DNA of 64,000 nt from Argyresthia goedartella (GCA_949825045.1 OX463815.1:21817231-21881230); one strand, 5' to 3'. Counted from the first letter of the stretch, positions 10,204 to 22,983 are shown. The notes: generated by a model from the sequence alone, not told the origin. A program made the numbers and translations.

Positions 10204-10958
10204 ACTCGGCGCCACGAATAAAGAGCTCTCGGAGAAACTGGCGGGGATTACTGCGCATGTGTACAGTCGCGGCATAATTCCGAAGTGCGTTTTTAGGGTT
10301 AGTGTGAAGGAATGAGTGTTCAGGACTTTCTTCACTTCTATTTTTTCTCTGTTTGATATTTTGTTGATTGGGATATTAGCCGATGTAAATAATGGACTTT
10401 GTGTCAAATAAACTATAGGTACTCTCTATTGTCAACATTTGTTAACGTCAAGGTTGAAACCTATATATAAATAACCCCCTAGCATAGAATGCCCCTAGTC
10501 ACTAGGGCCTAGTGAATATAGATACTTGTAGTAATAGTCCTGCACACTCTTTTCTTCCCGCTGACTAATAATTTGTAACAATTAAACCACAATTAAGTTT
10601 TTAACACAAAAAATATTATTCATCTGACAGTAATGATATTCCTTCCATTAAATCATCCTGCGATAACAGGATATAACAGTTCACATCGTAAACCATTTTT
10701 CTAGCTTGCCTAGTCAGTACTTTATTTTTCGGCATTTTCGACCGGGGCGAAAGATAACGTTGGGTAATATTGTATGCGACTGTACTCAAGAAGCTTCGAG
10801 ACGTGCTTTCGGTGCGGGCGTCGGGAAGCGACTGATCAACGAATCAGGTGCCGGCGCTGACTACCGCCCCCGTCGCTCCTCACTTCCCCGCGCCAAACAC
10901 TTATGAAAAGTGACTACTGCGCATTCAAGGACAAAGCTCTTTAGTCGTGGCGCCGAGT
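10204..10958. mobile_element. TA-flanked TIR element, long copy
   Basis: This has the same terminal repeats and TA flanks as the copy at 6066-6662, and near-identical interior sequence. An additional segment of about 158 bp (about 10579-10738) is absent from the short copy and contains a 39-codon minus-strand ORF. Both copies are too small to be autonomous. Confidence 0.85.
10616..10735 (-). pseudogene. 39-codon stub resembling the start of a Tc1/mariner-type transposase
   Basis: The minus-strand ORF starts MPKNKVLTRQARKMVYDV and ends LLSDE then TAA. A start of the form MPxxKxLT..xRxxVxxV is typical of an insect DDE transposase group, to which the fragment at 61.8 kb also appears to belong. 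The rest of the enzyme is missing. The peptide probably joins the first and last coding segments left after an internal deletion inside the TIR element. This is inference from short similarity. Confidence 0.45.
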
Positions 10959-11100
10959 ATAACATTGTCATTTCTTGATAGATTTGAGTAATCACTGACT
11001 CACTGATGATCATTAAAATTCTTAGGTACTTCCTTAAGTCCTACAAAACTGAAATTTGGTATGAAAGCTAGTATTAGTATACAAACATTTTTTTTGTCTT

Positions 11101-11720
11101 AAACTTGAAATTTGTACCCCCCAACCCCTTCAACTAGAGGATGGAAGTTTGTATGAGGCTTCCGCAAATTTTAATGCTAGAGGTTTGAAAATTTATATAG
11201 AGACTCCTTGTTATAAATAATGAAATACATATTTCAGGATTTTTAGTAAATCAACCCCCATCCTTTAAATTAGGGGATGGAAGTTTGTTTACGTTTTCCG
11301 ATACAAACAGAATTTCATGCTAGATATCTAAAAATTATACAAGTACACAGACTTCTTATTAAAGTATATTACAAATAAGAAAATATGTGTTTCAGGCTTT
11401 AAAAAAACAATCCCTCAACCCCATAAAGTAGGAGATAGGGCTCTCGTCAGGTTCCAGAATAGTAGTACATAATTATAGGCATAATATTACTTTACTTATG
11501 TGCTTCCTTAATTAGTACACAAACAACATAAAAAAAAAACTTGAAATTTTTACCCCCTACCTCTTAAACCAGGGGATGGAAGTTTGTATGAAACTTCCGT
11601 AAATTTTGATGCTAGAGGTCTGAAAATTGATGTAGGGACTCCTTGTTTTAAATAATAAAACACATATTTCAGGATTTTTAGTGAATCGCCCCCCAAATTT
11701 AAAATTAGGAAATGGAATTA
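11101..11720. repeat. Two diverged direct copies of a ~190-bp repeat
   Basis: The sequence from 11101 to about 11290 recurs at 11537-11720 with the same landmarks in order: ACTTGAAATTT, a run of C, GGATGGAAGTTTGTATGA, ACTTCCG.AAATTT, GACTCCTTGTT and ATATTTCAGGATTTTTAGT. There is no ORF. A related C-rich and GGATGG pattern appears at 15.1-15.4 kb. Confidence 0.7.
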
Positions 11721-14700
11721 AGCGCGCGCCAAACGCCTAACGTGTACTCAAACTTCGGGCTAATAAAGTTTTCAAATCACGAGTGCCGTGAATTAGAGGC
11801 CAGTGATACGTTGTTGGGTATCCCATCCCGCTGCTCTCTAGACGACAATTAGGTGGCTAGATGTCAACATGAACCGCAATCGAAGAGTCAAGTCTAAAAC
11901 AGAAATGACAATGCTGAATTGTCAATCAAGTGTCTTAATAATTCCAGAAACATATATTAGGAATCGGGAAAAAGGGACCTTACAAAAAGAAGTCAAATCC
12001 CACCAAAAACATTTTCATGTAAAATGTTGCCAAGACGAGACCATACGGCTGGCACTGTCAAAAAGTTATCAGATCTCTTGTAGAGCCAAGCTTCTTTCTC
12101 GACACACTTTAATTCTACAAGCCCCAAATTCACAAACTCTAAACCTTCGTCAAAATATGTGGCTTGGCCGTTTTGTTACTGCCACATGGGCGTAAGGTGA
12201 AAAACAATAGTTTTTGTATTAAATATGAAAAATATTTGTTTATTCATACCTAAAAGAACTATACACGTTACTACAAGAATGCATTGTATGAATAAATCTT
12301 GTTGCTGCTAGAACGGATTGAATGATTCGAAAATGAATGAAAGGTTATAGTAAAAATTGACATTGGTCGCCGCTGCGATCACAAGAGTAGTGTAAAATTC
12401 GGGCGGCTGATCCTGCGGCCGTTGCTGGTTATAACCGGTGTGTATGAAACTTTAGTAAATTCAAGCTTTACTTTTTTAACTGCTTGAACTCATGGTATAA
12501 TCTTTGACGTTCATCACTAGGTGAAACGTGAGTACTTTTCTACTGTACGTATCACTTTTTAGAGAATTCAACGATGCAACTTCATACTTTTACTTATTAT
12601 TCCAATATTTTATCCATGGTTTTCATTGATTATACGCGGGATTTCAGTTTGAAGACTAAAGTCAGTCGATGAAAGAAGTCACAAAGGTCCATAAAATTGC
12701 CAGGGTCATCGTAATGAAAGAGTTTGAGGTCAATTGTCTTAATAATCACAAACCAGAGGACAAAATGAGGAGAAAGTTATCGATATCAAGGAAAACCACA
12801 ACATTGTGTTTTGTTTGTCGTTGTCAAATGACAGGAATTGTTCTTCGGTTTTGTCACACACCAGCATTGCCTAACTCAATCACCAAGAAAATAGCATTTT
12901 CTGCCAACTTATACATATATTTTAAACTGGCAACTGGCATGAAAAAACCACGACTCGCCAACGACATCTAATGACAGGAACTAATTTATTTACTTTTTTA
13001 TGAGCTGTCTGAAAATTGTCCATTGCGTTGAGGTGACAGGACTTGTAAAACAGGTAAACCTACAACAACAAAAAATATAACATAGCATCACGATTTTTTC
13101 CATAAGGGGCGGTAGAGGCACGATTGCCCCACGTGCCCACCTAATATATACTCGAAATAATATAAAATCCATCAAGATTGCTGGGCGCCCGTGTTTGAGG
13201 TTAGCGCATGACCGTTATAAATGGCTTCATGTAGACCTTAGCGCTCAGCGGTAGGTATATACAGGTGCTGAATATTTTAGGGTTGAGTGATTTACGCCTT
13301 ATTACCTATTACCAATGCTATAATTGCGTTAAGATGAAAGGACTTGTAAAGCGTATAACAATACCTAATCGGAATCTCCAAGATGCTGGGCACTTGTAGA
13401 TGTAGGTGCTGTAAGATATAAGCTATCTGCTTCTTGAATACGTGTTTGGTAATCTATACTCATTAAAATAAATTGCTGTACATTATTCTTACTAAATCAT
13501 AAGTTTGTATAATTCCTATTTGTTATATTCTCCTCCGTCCAGAGGTTTACATAAAAATAAAATTGCGAAAAATAAAAAAATATTTTGAAAGTTCAGCCTC
13601 TTTCGCTAGATGGCGTTGGTAGCCATAGATATTGCACCACTCAGACTCCTTCGTCGTTATTTAATTAATTTACTATGTTCAACCTCTTTGTTGGTAGCGC
13701 AACGTATGTTTGACAGCGCGATGCATAAGGTTTGTAAGCAAAGAGTTTCATTAATCTGAGGTCTGATGCGTATTATGCTCAACAACGGGCCGATAAAGTC
13801 GATATGGATTTAGAAGCCCATGAAGGTGCCTCCAAAATAATAAACGGATAGTTTTATGACAGGGAACTATGAGAATACGAAAAACGCGGTGCGAAGCCGC
13901 TAGCAGCTGTACATAGATATAGTAAAAGGCGACACTACCTTTAACTTTAATGTAGTAGTATCTAAACTGTGATTATTGCAAAAATAAACGAACAAACTTA
14001 AGCAACAACAGACATACATCACTCAGTAACGTTGTTAAGGGATTTAAACTTCCACTGTTATTTTATTCGCCATTTTCGGCTAACCCAGCTGGAGCGGTCG
14101 AGTTCGCGTCCAACTTTATTTTATTACAAGTTTAACTGAAGTTTGGCGTTTCTTGAAACATTTCCTTTGGCAACTTTTGGACATGTTCGACACATCTGCT
14201 TGGGGGAATTTGCGATACACTCCCATCTTCCGTCTCGCGCTGACAAGCGCCGTCAAAACAATCCGGGTAGTGCAGAAACTATATTTACAACAGGATGTAA
14301 ATGAAAGGGGTAATTGAATTCCGGGCGTAAACTTGTAGGCAAGATCGTGGCCGACTACAGAAGATGTGCTGCTTGAGCGTGTGAGCGCCTTTGCAATGGC
14401 GTAAACCTAGAGGTGGTAAAGACTGAAATCATATCATGAGAAAGCATAAACTCCAGAACCATTAGAGGTTGCCAACCTCAAACAAAAAATTGGTGGAAAT
14501 TTCTGATTGATATCCCTAAAAAAAACATCTTTGGGAAAATCCGCCATCTTGAAAAAAACAAATTTTCAACATCAGCGGCTAAACCGGGCGTCTGATTGTA
14601 TTAGTTTTTGCGCCAAATTGCTTAATTCAGGCCGTGTTATCTTCCAAAACACCTACATTTATAAATATATACCAATTTTGATGCTTGGAAAATCATAATA

Positions 14701-15059
14701 TTTATTCAATTGCGACAAACAAAAGTTGTTGGCAAATGTCAAAAACATGACGATGAAATGCTATAAGCGTTCCTTAAATGAAAGCTGGAATCAAGATCGA
14801 TCAAGCCCCGGGACGACGCGGAAACTGTCATAGTGAATTCTGCTGTGCTAGCCGATAACAATGGTGGGGGTCAGTGATAGTAGGCGAGGACAACGATCTT
14901 CTCATCCTGTCGTGAGCTACAATCAGCCCAGGGACCAATGTTCAAATGCTGATGCCGGGGAGAATTTATAGTGCAGGTGCCCGAATCTTCAGTAGGTTGA
15001 TCTCTGGTTCTTAGTGACTGACAGACAAAGTACAGTCTAAGCCGGTGGACCGAAAATTT
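11721..15059. other. No convincing gene
   Basis: ORFs of about 100 codons at 11869-12195 and 12669-12971 have no recognisable domain, a composition like their surroundings, and no neighbour that supports them. The short phrase ATGACAGGAATTG recurs loosely (9937, 12829, 12973). The stretch at 13270-13310 resembles 8455-8490. Everything else looks unique. Confidence 0.5.
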
Positions 15060-15747
15060 TGAAACTTTGTACAAGGCTTACCTAAGTAGCAAAGGGTAGC
15101 TTATTTAGGTAGATTTGGAGAAATTCATCCTCTGGGGGAAATGGGGGGTTACAGTTTCTATAAAAATCAAAAACTACTTATAGGTAGTTTATATATAGCT
15201 GCCAACCTCAGTAAACAAAGAGATCTTTCAAAATTTTCCCCACTAATAGAGGCGGATGGGGTTCGAAATATTTTATGAAAAAAAATATACTCGACCTAAG
15301 CATCTGAAGTTTGGCAGATAGGAAGTTTAAAAATCTAGGATGTAAATTCAGTTGTTTTTCACAAGAGTGAAAAAAGGGGGTTAATGTTTGTATGAAAATC
15401 AGAATCTGTTCTTTCAAGATAGCCTTTTTTTACCAAGATGGATTGTTTGGGACGTTTAAGATTTACATTAGAACACTATTCTTTGATGTTACCACCGATT
15501 TAAGCCTGAGGTTTTAAATGTGCATACACATTTATTATTTTTTGGATTGACTTTTTCCCCCTTTAGTATTGTTATATACGTATGTATGTTTGCTGCATAA
15601 AGTGCAAGTCAGGTCTATACCGATAAATTAACGAATGGAGCAATACCAATGCAAGAATCGTGATTAAAATACCATTCTCGCGGTCTATGGCTGTCACAAC
15701 AAATAGCTAATCATATGACCTACACCAACAATAGCCCCCAACTTGAC
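15060..15747. other. No gene; diverged GGATGG-type repeat
   Basis: 15060-15420 carries the loose pattern seen at 11.1-11.7 kb (an ACTTTGTAC-like start, then GATGGGG and TTTGTATGAAAATCAGAAT). The copy is too decayed to bound. Confidence 0.35.
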
Positions 15748-16780
15748 AATAATAATAATATATTTTTATTTCTGAGCACAAGGGAATCCATATTTTTGTT
15801 AGTAACAGATAAAATTCACCCAGTGTTTGAGTATAGGCCCATCGCATCGACCCGCGATGACCTCTAGGATGTTGTTGCGCTGTTACCTTACCTGTTTGAG
15901 GCCCTTATCTTACGTATGATGGCGTGGAATCCATCAGTACTTGCCTCGACAAGCATGGCCGATGCTCTACAGTAACGCGGCATCTCCAGCAACATTCTCA
16001 AAGCATTTTTGTACTGGATGCGCAGGGTATTGAGAGACTTTTGAGAATTGTTGACCGATACGTTGCACGTGTAGAATGATTGACAATACGCATTGAAGAG
16101 TGTGATTTTTACAACGTGCCAACTTAAGAAACAACGGCTCCCACTCAATGTCTAGGTCGTCCCTCAGATCCTCTGTCACTATATGACCAAGGTATTCAAA
16201 ATTTGTTACTCTATTGAGTGTGTTACCATTTAATCTCAAGGCCGGCACTACACTCGGTAGTTTATTACCGGCCTTAACCATCATAATCTCAATTTTTTCG
16301 CATTATGTGTTAGGCCGTGTCTTTCTGCATGCAGCTCACATTCTCCAAGTAGCCTCCTCAAACTCCCTGGCGATGGACTCGGCAGCACCATGTATTCTGC
16401 ATAACTTAATAATATTTCAGTTTTTACCGTCGACATAGCATCCTGCATGTATGCTGCTGAGTTCACCGACCAGCTTCTTCACATAGAGGTTGAACACCTT
16501 GGGCGATATCAACCCCCTCGCCTCACTCCACATTCCATCCGATATGCATCCGAAAATACATTCCCCCATTTAACTTTGTTGTTTGATGCTCATACCAATA
16601 TATAAAGATATTAACAATTTCCCCGGCCGGTTAGAATCCCGACACGAATCCCACAAGATATCATAATTTACCAGGTCAAAGGCTTTTGGATAAATTAATG
16701 CCGTACACTACGTACAGATTATTGCCCTGCGGTCTACAAAAGCTATTGCCCCCTCCCTCAAGTCTATGAAGAAATAATAC
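15748..16780 (-). pseudogene. LINE C, decayed reverse transcriptase and C-terminus
   Basis: On the minus strand the order is: a motif A-like segment (NLSKAFDLVNYDILW, about 16.7 kb), a motif B remnant (RGLISPKVFNLYVKKL, about 16.5 kb), a damaged catalytic box reading YAEY where YADD is expected (about 16392-16404), then SPSPGSLRRLLGECELHAER, NTLNRVTNFEYLGHIVTEDL, and the C-terminus shared with LINE B. Several frameshifts and stops break it. The 3' end is a (TTA)n/(ATT)n tail at 15748-15760. The clade is uncertain, and RTE-like is a guess. The altered catalytic box alone would kill the enzyme. Confidence 0.8.
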
Positions 16781-16934
16781 CTTATATTACCTTTTGTCTT
16801 CATATTCGCCCACGGACAAGTTCGGTACGTGATAGTAATAAATGTGGGGGCGACGAACGATGGCGTGATGTGTTTATGTTTAGTATTTCTGTATAATGCG
16901 TGGCTATGTCCATATGACATAGACGTAGAAATTG

Positions 16935-17420
16935 TTTATTAATAATAATCATTACAAGTAAAAAAAAAATGTTACAAAATCAATCATAATATTATGTACT
17001 ATATATATTTTATCATAAATAATAAAGTTTGAATGTCATCATAAATTATTAAGCTAAGTTGGATTGTAATAAGTCTGTGTTTTTAAATTAATCATTTATT
17101 AAATTAAATAAAATTCTAGCAATAATATTAAGTCAATATACCCATATTAATAATAATTTAATCATTGTACTCAATAAAAGGTTCAGTTATTTTAATTCTA
17201 TAAATGTATCACAGCTGTAAAAGGAGCTCTCGACAAGCCATCCTTTCAATCTAACTTTGAATATGGACACACCCGATGCACCAGTGATAGCTTCAGGTAA
17301 ATTGTTGTAGACAACCGGCCCCACAGAATGGATCGGGTTGCTTGTTTTAGCAAGCTTGTGCACGATTCCATCTAGTTTGTTTGAGTTCCAGGTCTCATAT
17401 TGATGCCATTCTCCAAGTCG
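16935..17420 (-). pseudogene. LINE D, C-terminal end of a retrotransposon ORF
   Basis: The minus strand encodes YKRLGEWHQYETWNSNKLDG, a short spacer, then PVVYNNLPEAITG, VSIFKVRLKGWLVESSFYS and a stop at 17187-17189. The YNxLP then FKxxLKxWL pattern is the usual end of CR1/Jockey-group ORF2. A 3' UTR with an ATT/TAAT tail reaches about 16935. The upstream RT is missing. Confidence 0.7.
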
Positions 17421-17617
17421 TTTGTATAAGTCAATATATATTGGTCTATATTCTCACGCACATAAATGACCACTTGGAATATGAGAAGATTAGGTAATGT
17501 AAGAATCTTTAGATGTTTAAGTGCGGTTTCGCGGACTCGTCAGTCCGTGGAAATTAAAGACAATGGTATTATTGGACATTTACAGACACCAACAGGTGTC
17601 TTATTATTACATTTTTA

Positions 17618-17875
17618 CCCGAATGGCCGAGTCGGCAGTGACTCTGCCTACGAAGCCAAGGATCCCGGTTTCGAGTCCCGGTGAGGGCAAATATTTGTTT
17701 GATGAGAACGGATGTTTGTACCCTAGTCACGGTTGTTTACCTATCTGAGTATAATATTTATCTATGTAAGTATGTGTATCGTTGTCTAGTACCCAAGATA
17801 CAGGGAATCCTAGTTTGGGGCTAGATCAATGTGTGTAAATAATGTCCAATGTATAATTATTACTATTATTATTAT
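17618..17875 (+). mobile_element. SINE-b copy 1 (tRNA-derived head)
   Basis: The head has an A box (TGGCCGAGTCGG) and a B box (TTTCGAGTCCC), followed by the family body and an ATT tail. The 3' core (ACAGGGAATCCTAGTTTGGG) is shared with SINE-a in diverged form. There is no ORF. Transcription would be by RNA polymerase III. Confidence 0.88.
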
Positions 17876-18485
17876 GTTCTGTATCGTATCCAGATTATAA
17901 AGTCAATCACTTCAAGTAATAGTTGAATTAGGAACGTACATAAAATCATTTTTGCTGTGCACTGGCCTCATGTGAAAACATTTCACGGAAGCTACCGCAG
18001 TGTTTCGCAGTAAATAATTACGTCTCTTCAATGAAATTCAACCATAGTTGACCAAGTCATGGAAAGATAAATTTTAAGATATGGCCACGACATTTATTTA
18101 ACCTAATGTCCTAAATCAAAGCCATAGAAAAAAACACACAGTTTTAGGTAATTGATTTATCAAATAATCGGAGAGCCATCTGGTGTAAGTTATTGGAGGT
18201 AGACATTTTATTTTTATTTTGTAAACGCTTCGGATTTTGTGATCATTGATTAATCTCCATCTCATCAGACCTTTCATCTGTCTCCTTCAACTATTAGCTC
18301 ATATCATGCAACTATCATGGTCTACATTTATCTCGTCTGCTCGACCGAACATGTACCACATTTACACTCCCCATAATACGACTGCCCAGTAAGCAAGCAT
18401 CTAGGCCATAGTGAAGCTCAATGACCTGTGCGACTACTAACAGCAGATACTCGTAGCACAAAGTACCCCAGAGTTGTACAAAATA
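17876..18485. other. No gene seen
   Basis: GAAGCTACCGCAGTGTTT at 17990-18007 is a fragment of the module described at 19.3, 33.2, 40.5, 42.0 and 43.4 kb. Everything else looks unique. Confidence 0.5.
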
Positions 18486-18710
18486 CACTGACGAGCAATG
18501 AAAAAGTTCCAGTGACATAGTACCAAATTACTCCTAAACGGGAAAGGCTAGCTTAATGACGCCGTCTGCAATATTGAAGTAGATGTAACAGCGCATCAGA
18601 ATATTACCAATAAAAAAAATACTTTTTAATTTATGAAGCTAGGTTCTATGTCTCATTTTAAGGTGTTTGTCGGCATTTTGTGGGTGGAACTTTTTCATTG
18701 CTCGTCAGTG
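18486..18710. mobile_element. TA-flanked MITE with 25-bp terminal repeats
   Basis: CACTGACGAGCAATGAAAAA begins at 18486 and its mirror ends at 18710. TA flanks both ends (18484-18485 and 18711-18712), as for Tc1/mariner. An inverted second copy sits in the Jockey LINE at 46194-46414. There is no coding capacity. Confidence 0.88.
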
Positions 18711-19138
18711 TAGTAAGAGCCAAAATATGAAGTTTTTGGTGCTACCGACCATCTTGTACGGCTGATCCTTATGGTTCCAATGATGCAAAAACAGAAAATC
18801 GTAGAGTATGGACTGATTACTGTTTACATCTTCGGTACAGAAATAGTAACCAGCTGTTCTATTTTGCTGGCCAGGTGGTACCATAACACGCAAGCAACAT
18901 AGTGGTATAAAGAATCTAGATAAGCTTCACCCAATCAATATGTATATAACAACGTTGTTATTTTACGCGTCATAGGCACTAAAGTGTTGGGATTATGTAG
19001 ACCGTGGAAGTACATGACTTATGTTTAAAATGCGGACTTGAAATCGGGTGGAAAATGCATTGGTGGGCTATTGCCTGTCAGGAATTCTATAAATGAAATT
19101 TCATATTTTTTTTACTGCACACAAATAATATACCTACC
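18711..19138. other. No gene seen
   Basis: Only short chance ORFs, and no repeat that I recognise. Confidence 0.5.
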
Positions 19139-19529
19139 TGTCACCGTAAGATAGTAAAAACCGTTAGTTGATAAACTAACGGGTTAGTTGATCAACTATC
19201 GACAGTTAGTAAACCAGACCGACAGGGTTTAGAATTTATGTTTCTTTTGTTCTTCCATGTCAATCTAACACGAAGACTATTCGGGGGCTTCGCTGCGCTC
19301 GCCCCTGTAGTCTTCACCTAAGCTACCGCAGTGTTTGCCCTGGTATTTCATTTGCAATTCAAGTATAAACCAGTTTAATATTAAACGGTTTTAACCGTTA
19401 GTTTATCAACTAACGCGTCATATAGTAAGCAGTACGCTACAGTTTATTATCTGTCGATAGTTGAACAACTAACAAGAACGAAAAAACGTAAGTTTATCAA
19501 ACAACGGTTTTGACAATCTTACGGTGACA
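19139..19529. mobile_element. Palindromic TGTCACC element, copy 2
   Basis: The ends TGTCACCGTAAGAT and ATCTTACGGTGACA (inverted) are flanked by TACC and TACA. Inner arms hold repeats of AACCGTTAGTT/AACTAACG. The middle (about 19225-19340) carries the GCTTCGCTGCGCTCGCCCC and AAGCTACCGCAGTGTTTG module. It belongs with the elements at 43281 and 41827. Confidence 0.8.
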
Positions 19530-21737
19530 TACACACAACAAGACTAACATAAAAACAATGTACAAAGGCGATCTTATCTCTAATAAGAGATCTCTTCCAT
19601 CAGAGCAAACCAAATAAGTATGAGAAAGGTCGATTGCTGAGCCCCCTGCTCAGCAACAAAATTTACCTAGTACATACCTGAGTAACTAATATAAAATAAT
19701 ATAAACTAAATATAGGAGTGCTTATATAAATATTATATGATATACTTGTTCAAGCTAAACATAAATACTATATATTTATAATAATAAATGTACATGCATG
19801 CTACTTATATCTCAAAGGGAAGGTAATGCTTCTTCACGCGACTTTTAAATATATTGAGAGATATTTATGTTAGTCAGCTTATCGGAAAGGTTGGAAACGG
19901 AAATGTTGCTGGGGTGTATACAACTGTTCATCAAATTGAGAAAAAAATCCCAAATTTACTAAATGTTCAATACAATTTTACACTTTATTTTATAGTAAAC
20001 TACTTGGGGTTGCCTCACTCGGCTCCCCTTCGCTTCGGCTCCAGGTTGTATTATAAAGTTGTGACCTAACTTTAGTATTCAGATATAAAGTGACCTATAG
20101 CAACCAATACGGTTCTGTGAAGCTACATGTAGTGCTTTGGTGAATATTTAACGTATTTGATAGTCAAAACTTATATTGATAAACAATAAATTTGTTAACA
20201 ATGTTAATAGTCTCTCTAAATTCCATGATTACTAGTACCATACTAATCTCGTTTTGTCCTTACGGACTTTGTACTGAAGTTTCCGGGGCCGGGGAGGCAT
20301 AATAAAAAAGAAAAATGCTTGCGACGACGCAGTTTCTGGCTCGGGAAAGATGTCGCCATACAACAATATTTTATAATATTCTTCTATTTTCTTTATTATT
20401 AATCCACTTAGATTTTTCTTATTTTTAACACTTTCATATTACTTATTACATATCCAATACCGCAACCTTGTTCAAATTGGAAAAACCAAGTATTTACTTT
20501 GCTAATAGAGATAAACTACTTACCAAAACAAAATTCCAGGCCACGTCTCCGACCGATTTCATTAATACAAACAATTATCTCTACCTCAAATTTATTTCAT
20601 CACTTATCAAAACTTAATCCCACTGTCTTAGGTCAACACTCGTAGTCGTTTGCTACAGGGCCGTTACGAGAACGCTACGGCGTAGACGCGCGGCCGTTAC
20701 GAAAGCTCGGGGGCAACTGCTGCCGCTACGGGTTGCAAGCTTCGTCTTGCGCGGGTGGCACAATCGAGTATTGGTAAGACAGCTTTATGCATTATTAAAA
20801 ATTATGATAGTTCCCATTAAATACCTTTAATTTCTGCTTTGTATTGATGAGCAGTTTTTATTGTTTAGATCTGTTTTTAAAATCTTTTACATTTTTATTA
20901 AACACGGTTTATTTCTTAGTTAAACGTTTCGGATTTAATAACAATACTCCTTCTCTATAAATATTCTAATAGGCAATTATTATTTATTAACAATATATTA
21001 ATTTATAAACATTAAGATAATACAGGTAAGTTACTTTTGTCACAGACAGTTTAAAATCCAAAAATATTTTCTAGTAGTAACGCGGCGAAAAGGCGGATAG
21101 TTACAGTAATACATTCCATATTTTTACAGCAATTTTAAATGATAAGCCCGTCAAAGAACGTGCGCTATATATGTTATTATTATAAAGTTGCTATCACAGC
21201 GCCGGGAAACAAAAAAGAAACATAAAATATGCAATATTGAACCTAAAAACAAATGAAATTCCGTAACGATATTGAAGGAAATCCCCAAAGCTAACGGTGG
21301 CTTTATGAAAGAATTTTATAATAAAAAGCGGAATATTATCAAGTTTTTCGTGAAAAAGAAGGTGGTAAGGGAGCTCTCCCCACGCCCCCTACCTGAGGCT
21401 AGTCGAATTTATTAGCATTCAAATGATTTATAACTAGCGAGCGGCAGCTGAATATTTTCTGATTCGTCTTAAATTAAATTCTTTCATTCCTTTGACGGGA
21501 TTTCATTAAGGGTAGCGAAATGCCGCGAGATGAAAAAGATAATCTTGATCGCGGCTGCTGTCTACCGGAACTGGGCTTTTGGCACTTCGGGCACCGGCCA
21601 CGGCCAGCTCGAGGTGCAAGCGGGCCAAACCAGACGAGAGCATTATAGGCCTAAAGTTACATTCAGTTATATCCTATATTGTTTCTATAACCACTGTGGG
21701 TGCCATGTAGGCACGGCTATCGGCTGTCAATATGGTT
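19530..21737. other. No gene; one GC-rich patch
   Basis: TTGCTGAG and CTCAGCAA (about 19633-19655) form a perfect small hairpin. 20640-20775 is GC-rich with recurring CTACG/CGTTACG motifs and looks repeat-derived. The 69-codon ORF at 21530 has no recognisable domain. Confidence 0.45.
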
Positions 21738-21975
21738 GACGACCCAAATGGCTGAGTCTAAAGTGACCCTGCCCACGAAGCCAAAGGTCCCGGGTTCGAG
21801 TACCGCTGGGGGCAAATCTTTGTTTGATGAGAACAGATGTTTATCTATCTAAGTATCATATCTAGACAACTATACATAAACTAATAAAGATATAGTTTAT
21901 GTATAGTTTTCTAGTAGCCAAGATACAGGGAATCCTAGTTTGGGAGATCAATGTGTGTAAATAGTGTCCAAGATA
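21738..21975 (+). mobile_element. SINE-b copy 2, with a local inverted duplication
   Basis: The family head (B box GGTTCGAGTACC, one base off) and 3' core are present. The central stretch is replaced by a perfect 16-bp inverted repeat at 21868-21883 and 21893-21908 that the other copies lack. Confidence 0.82.
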
Positions 21976-22012
21976 GTTATTCAATGCTTCATTAAACTAC
22001 TCCGTACCGAAG

Positions 22013-22373
22013 CGTCCGTGGCCTTGCGGTATTCGCATATCGGAAACGATCGTGCAGGAAGCAACATCTGGACGAGACGGGCTCTAGCCGGGTGTCCGTT
22101 CTACGTGGCATTTGTTTGGGGTGCTTCCGTGTTTCGTATGACACGTTAAGGCTAATATCGCTACTCGGTGGTAGTAGTCGTATCGCTGTGTCAAAGGCCC
22201 TCATAGGGCAGCTTGAAAACTTCTGAAAGTCGGGTTGGCCACAAGCCCGACACCCCTCCATCAAGCCGCACTGAGCCAGCGTGGTGGAGTATGGCGCAAT
22301 CTTACTCGTACACGGGTAAAGGCCTGTGCCTGTCGGTGGGGACAGTAATGGGCTACATTTATTTATTTATTAT
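22013..22373 (+). mobile_element. SINE-c copy 1
   Basis: The head GTCCGTGGCCTTGCGGTATT resembles a tRNA A box, but no clear B box follows. The long body contains TTTCGTATGACACGTTAAG, a GTCGGGTTGGCCACAAGCCCGAC-like hairpin, CCGCACTGAGCCAGCGTGG and GGTGGGGACAGTAATGGGC. It ends in a TTTA tail. The 3' body is shared with SINE-d. I see no ORF. Confidence 0.8.
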
Positions 22374-22678
22374 CAAACTATTGCACGAAACAATTATAAA
22401 GTAGACAAAAATAAATGGAAAATAGATGGAGATAATAAAGGCTTTTATTTAAACTATTCGCAGTTGATAACAGATGGAGAATGAAAAAACTGAATAAATA
22501 GCTGACGTCACGTGAAATTGCGCCTCAGATTCCCCGTATTAGAAAAACTGTGACGCTATCTTAATTTTTTTGGAGAACTAAACCATAATATGTACAAACC
22601 AGCATGTAAAAGAGGGATTTGGCTGGTATATAGATGTTTCGGTTAAGATATTTATCACATCTCTTTTGCAAGTTTGAC

Positions 22679-22900
22679 GATATCTTCGGTGTAGCGGTCG
22701 AGGCAGAGCTTCCCAAGCGAGAGGCCGCGGGTTCGAATTCCGGCTGGGGAGGAAGAAAAAAAACCCCAGGTCTTGGATGTTTACATGTTTTGACATCGCT
22801 GTGTCTGATTCCCATGACGAAGAGTTTCCTAGTGTAGGGCCAGAGGCAGTTTATGTGCCTGCATGTACATGTTATGTTGTGTTTTTTTATTTATTTTTAG
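22679..22900 (+). mobile_element. SINE-a copy 2
   Basis: The head includes a B box (GGTTCGAATTCC) and is followed by the family body (CCAGGTCTTGGATGTTTACA, TTCCTAGTGTAGGGCCAGAG) with a T-rich tail. Sequence is fairly diverged from the other copies. Confidence 0.82.
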
Positions 22901-22983
22901 TTAAAAATCTATGCATTTTTAATAAAAAATACAAATTTCAAGTAACATCTCACAACACTTGTTTTAAAACCATCCATCAGATT

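Noticed and set aside
13600..13620. CGCTAGATGGCG as an insulator (CTCF-type) site
   Set aside because: A short match only. TAGATGGCG-like words are common in lepidopteran repeats, and nothing else supports an insulator.
22561..22837. Overlapping ORFs of 67-84 codons on both strands
   Set aside because: They translate a SINE-a copy. The stretch is explained by the SINE.
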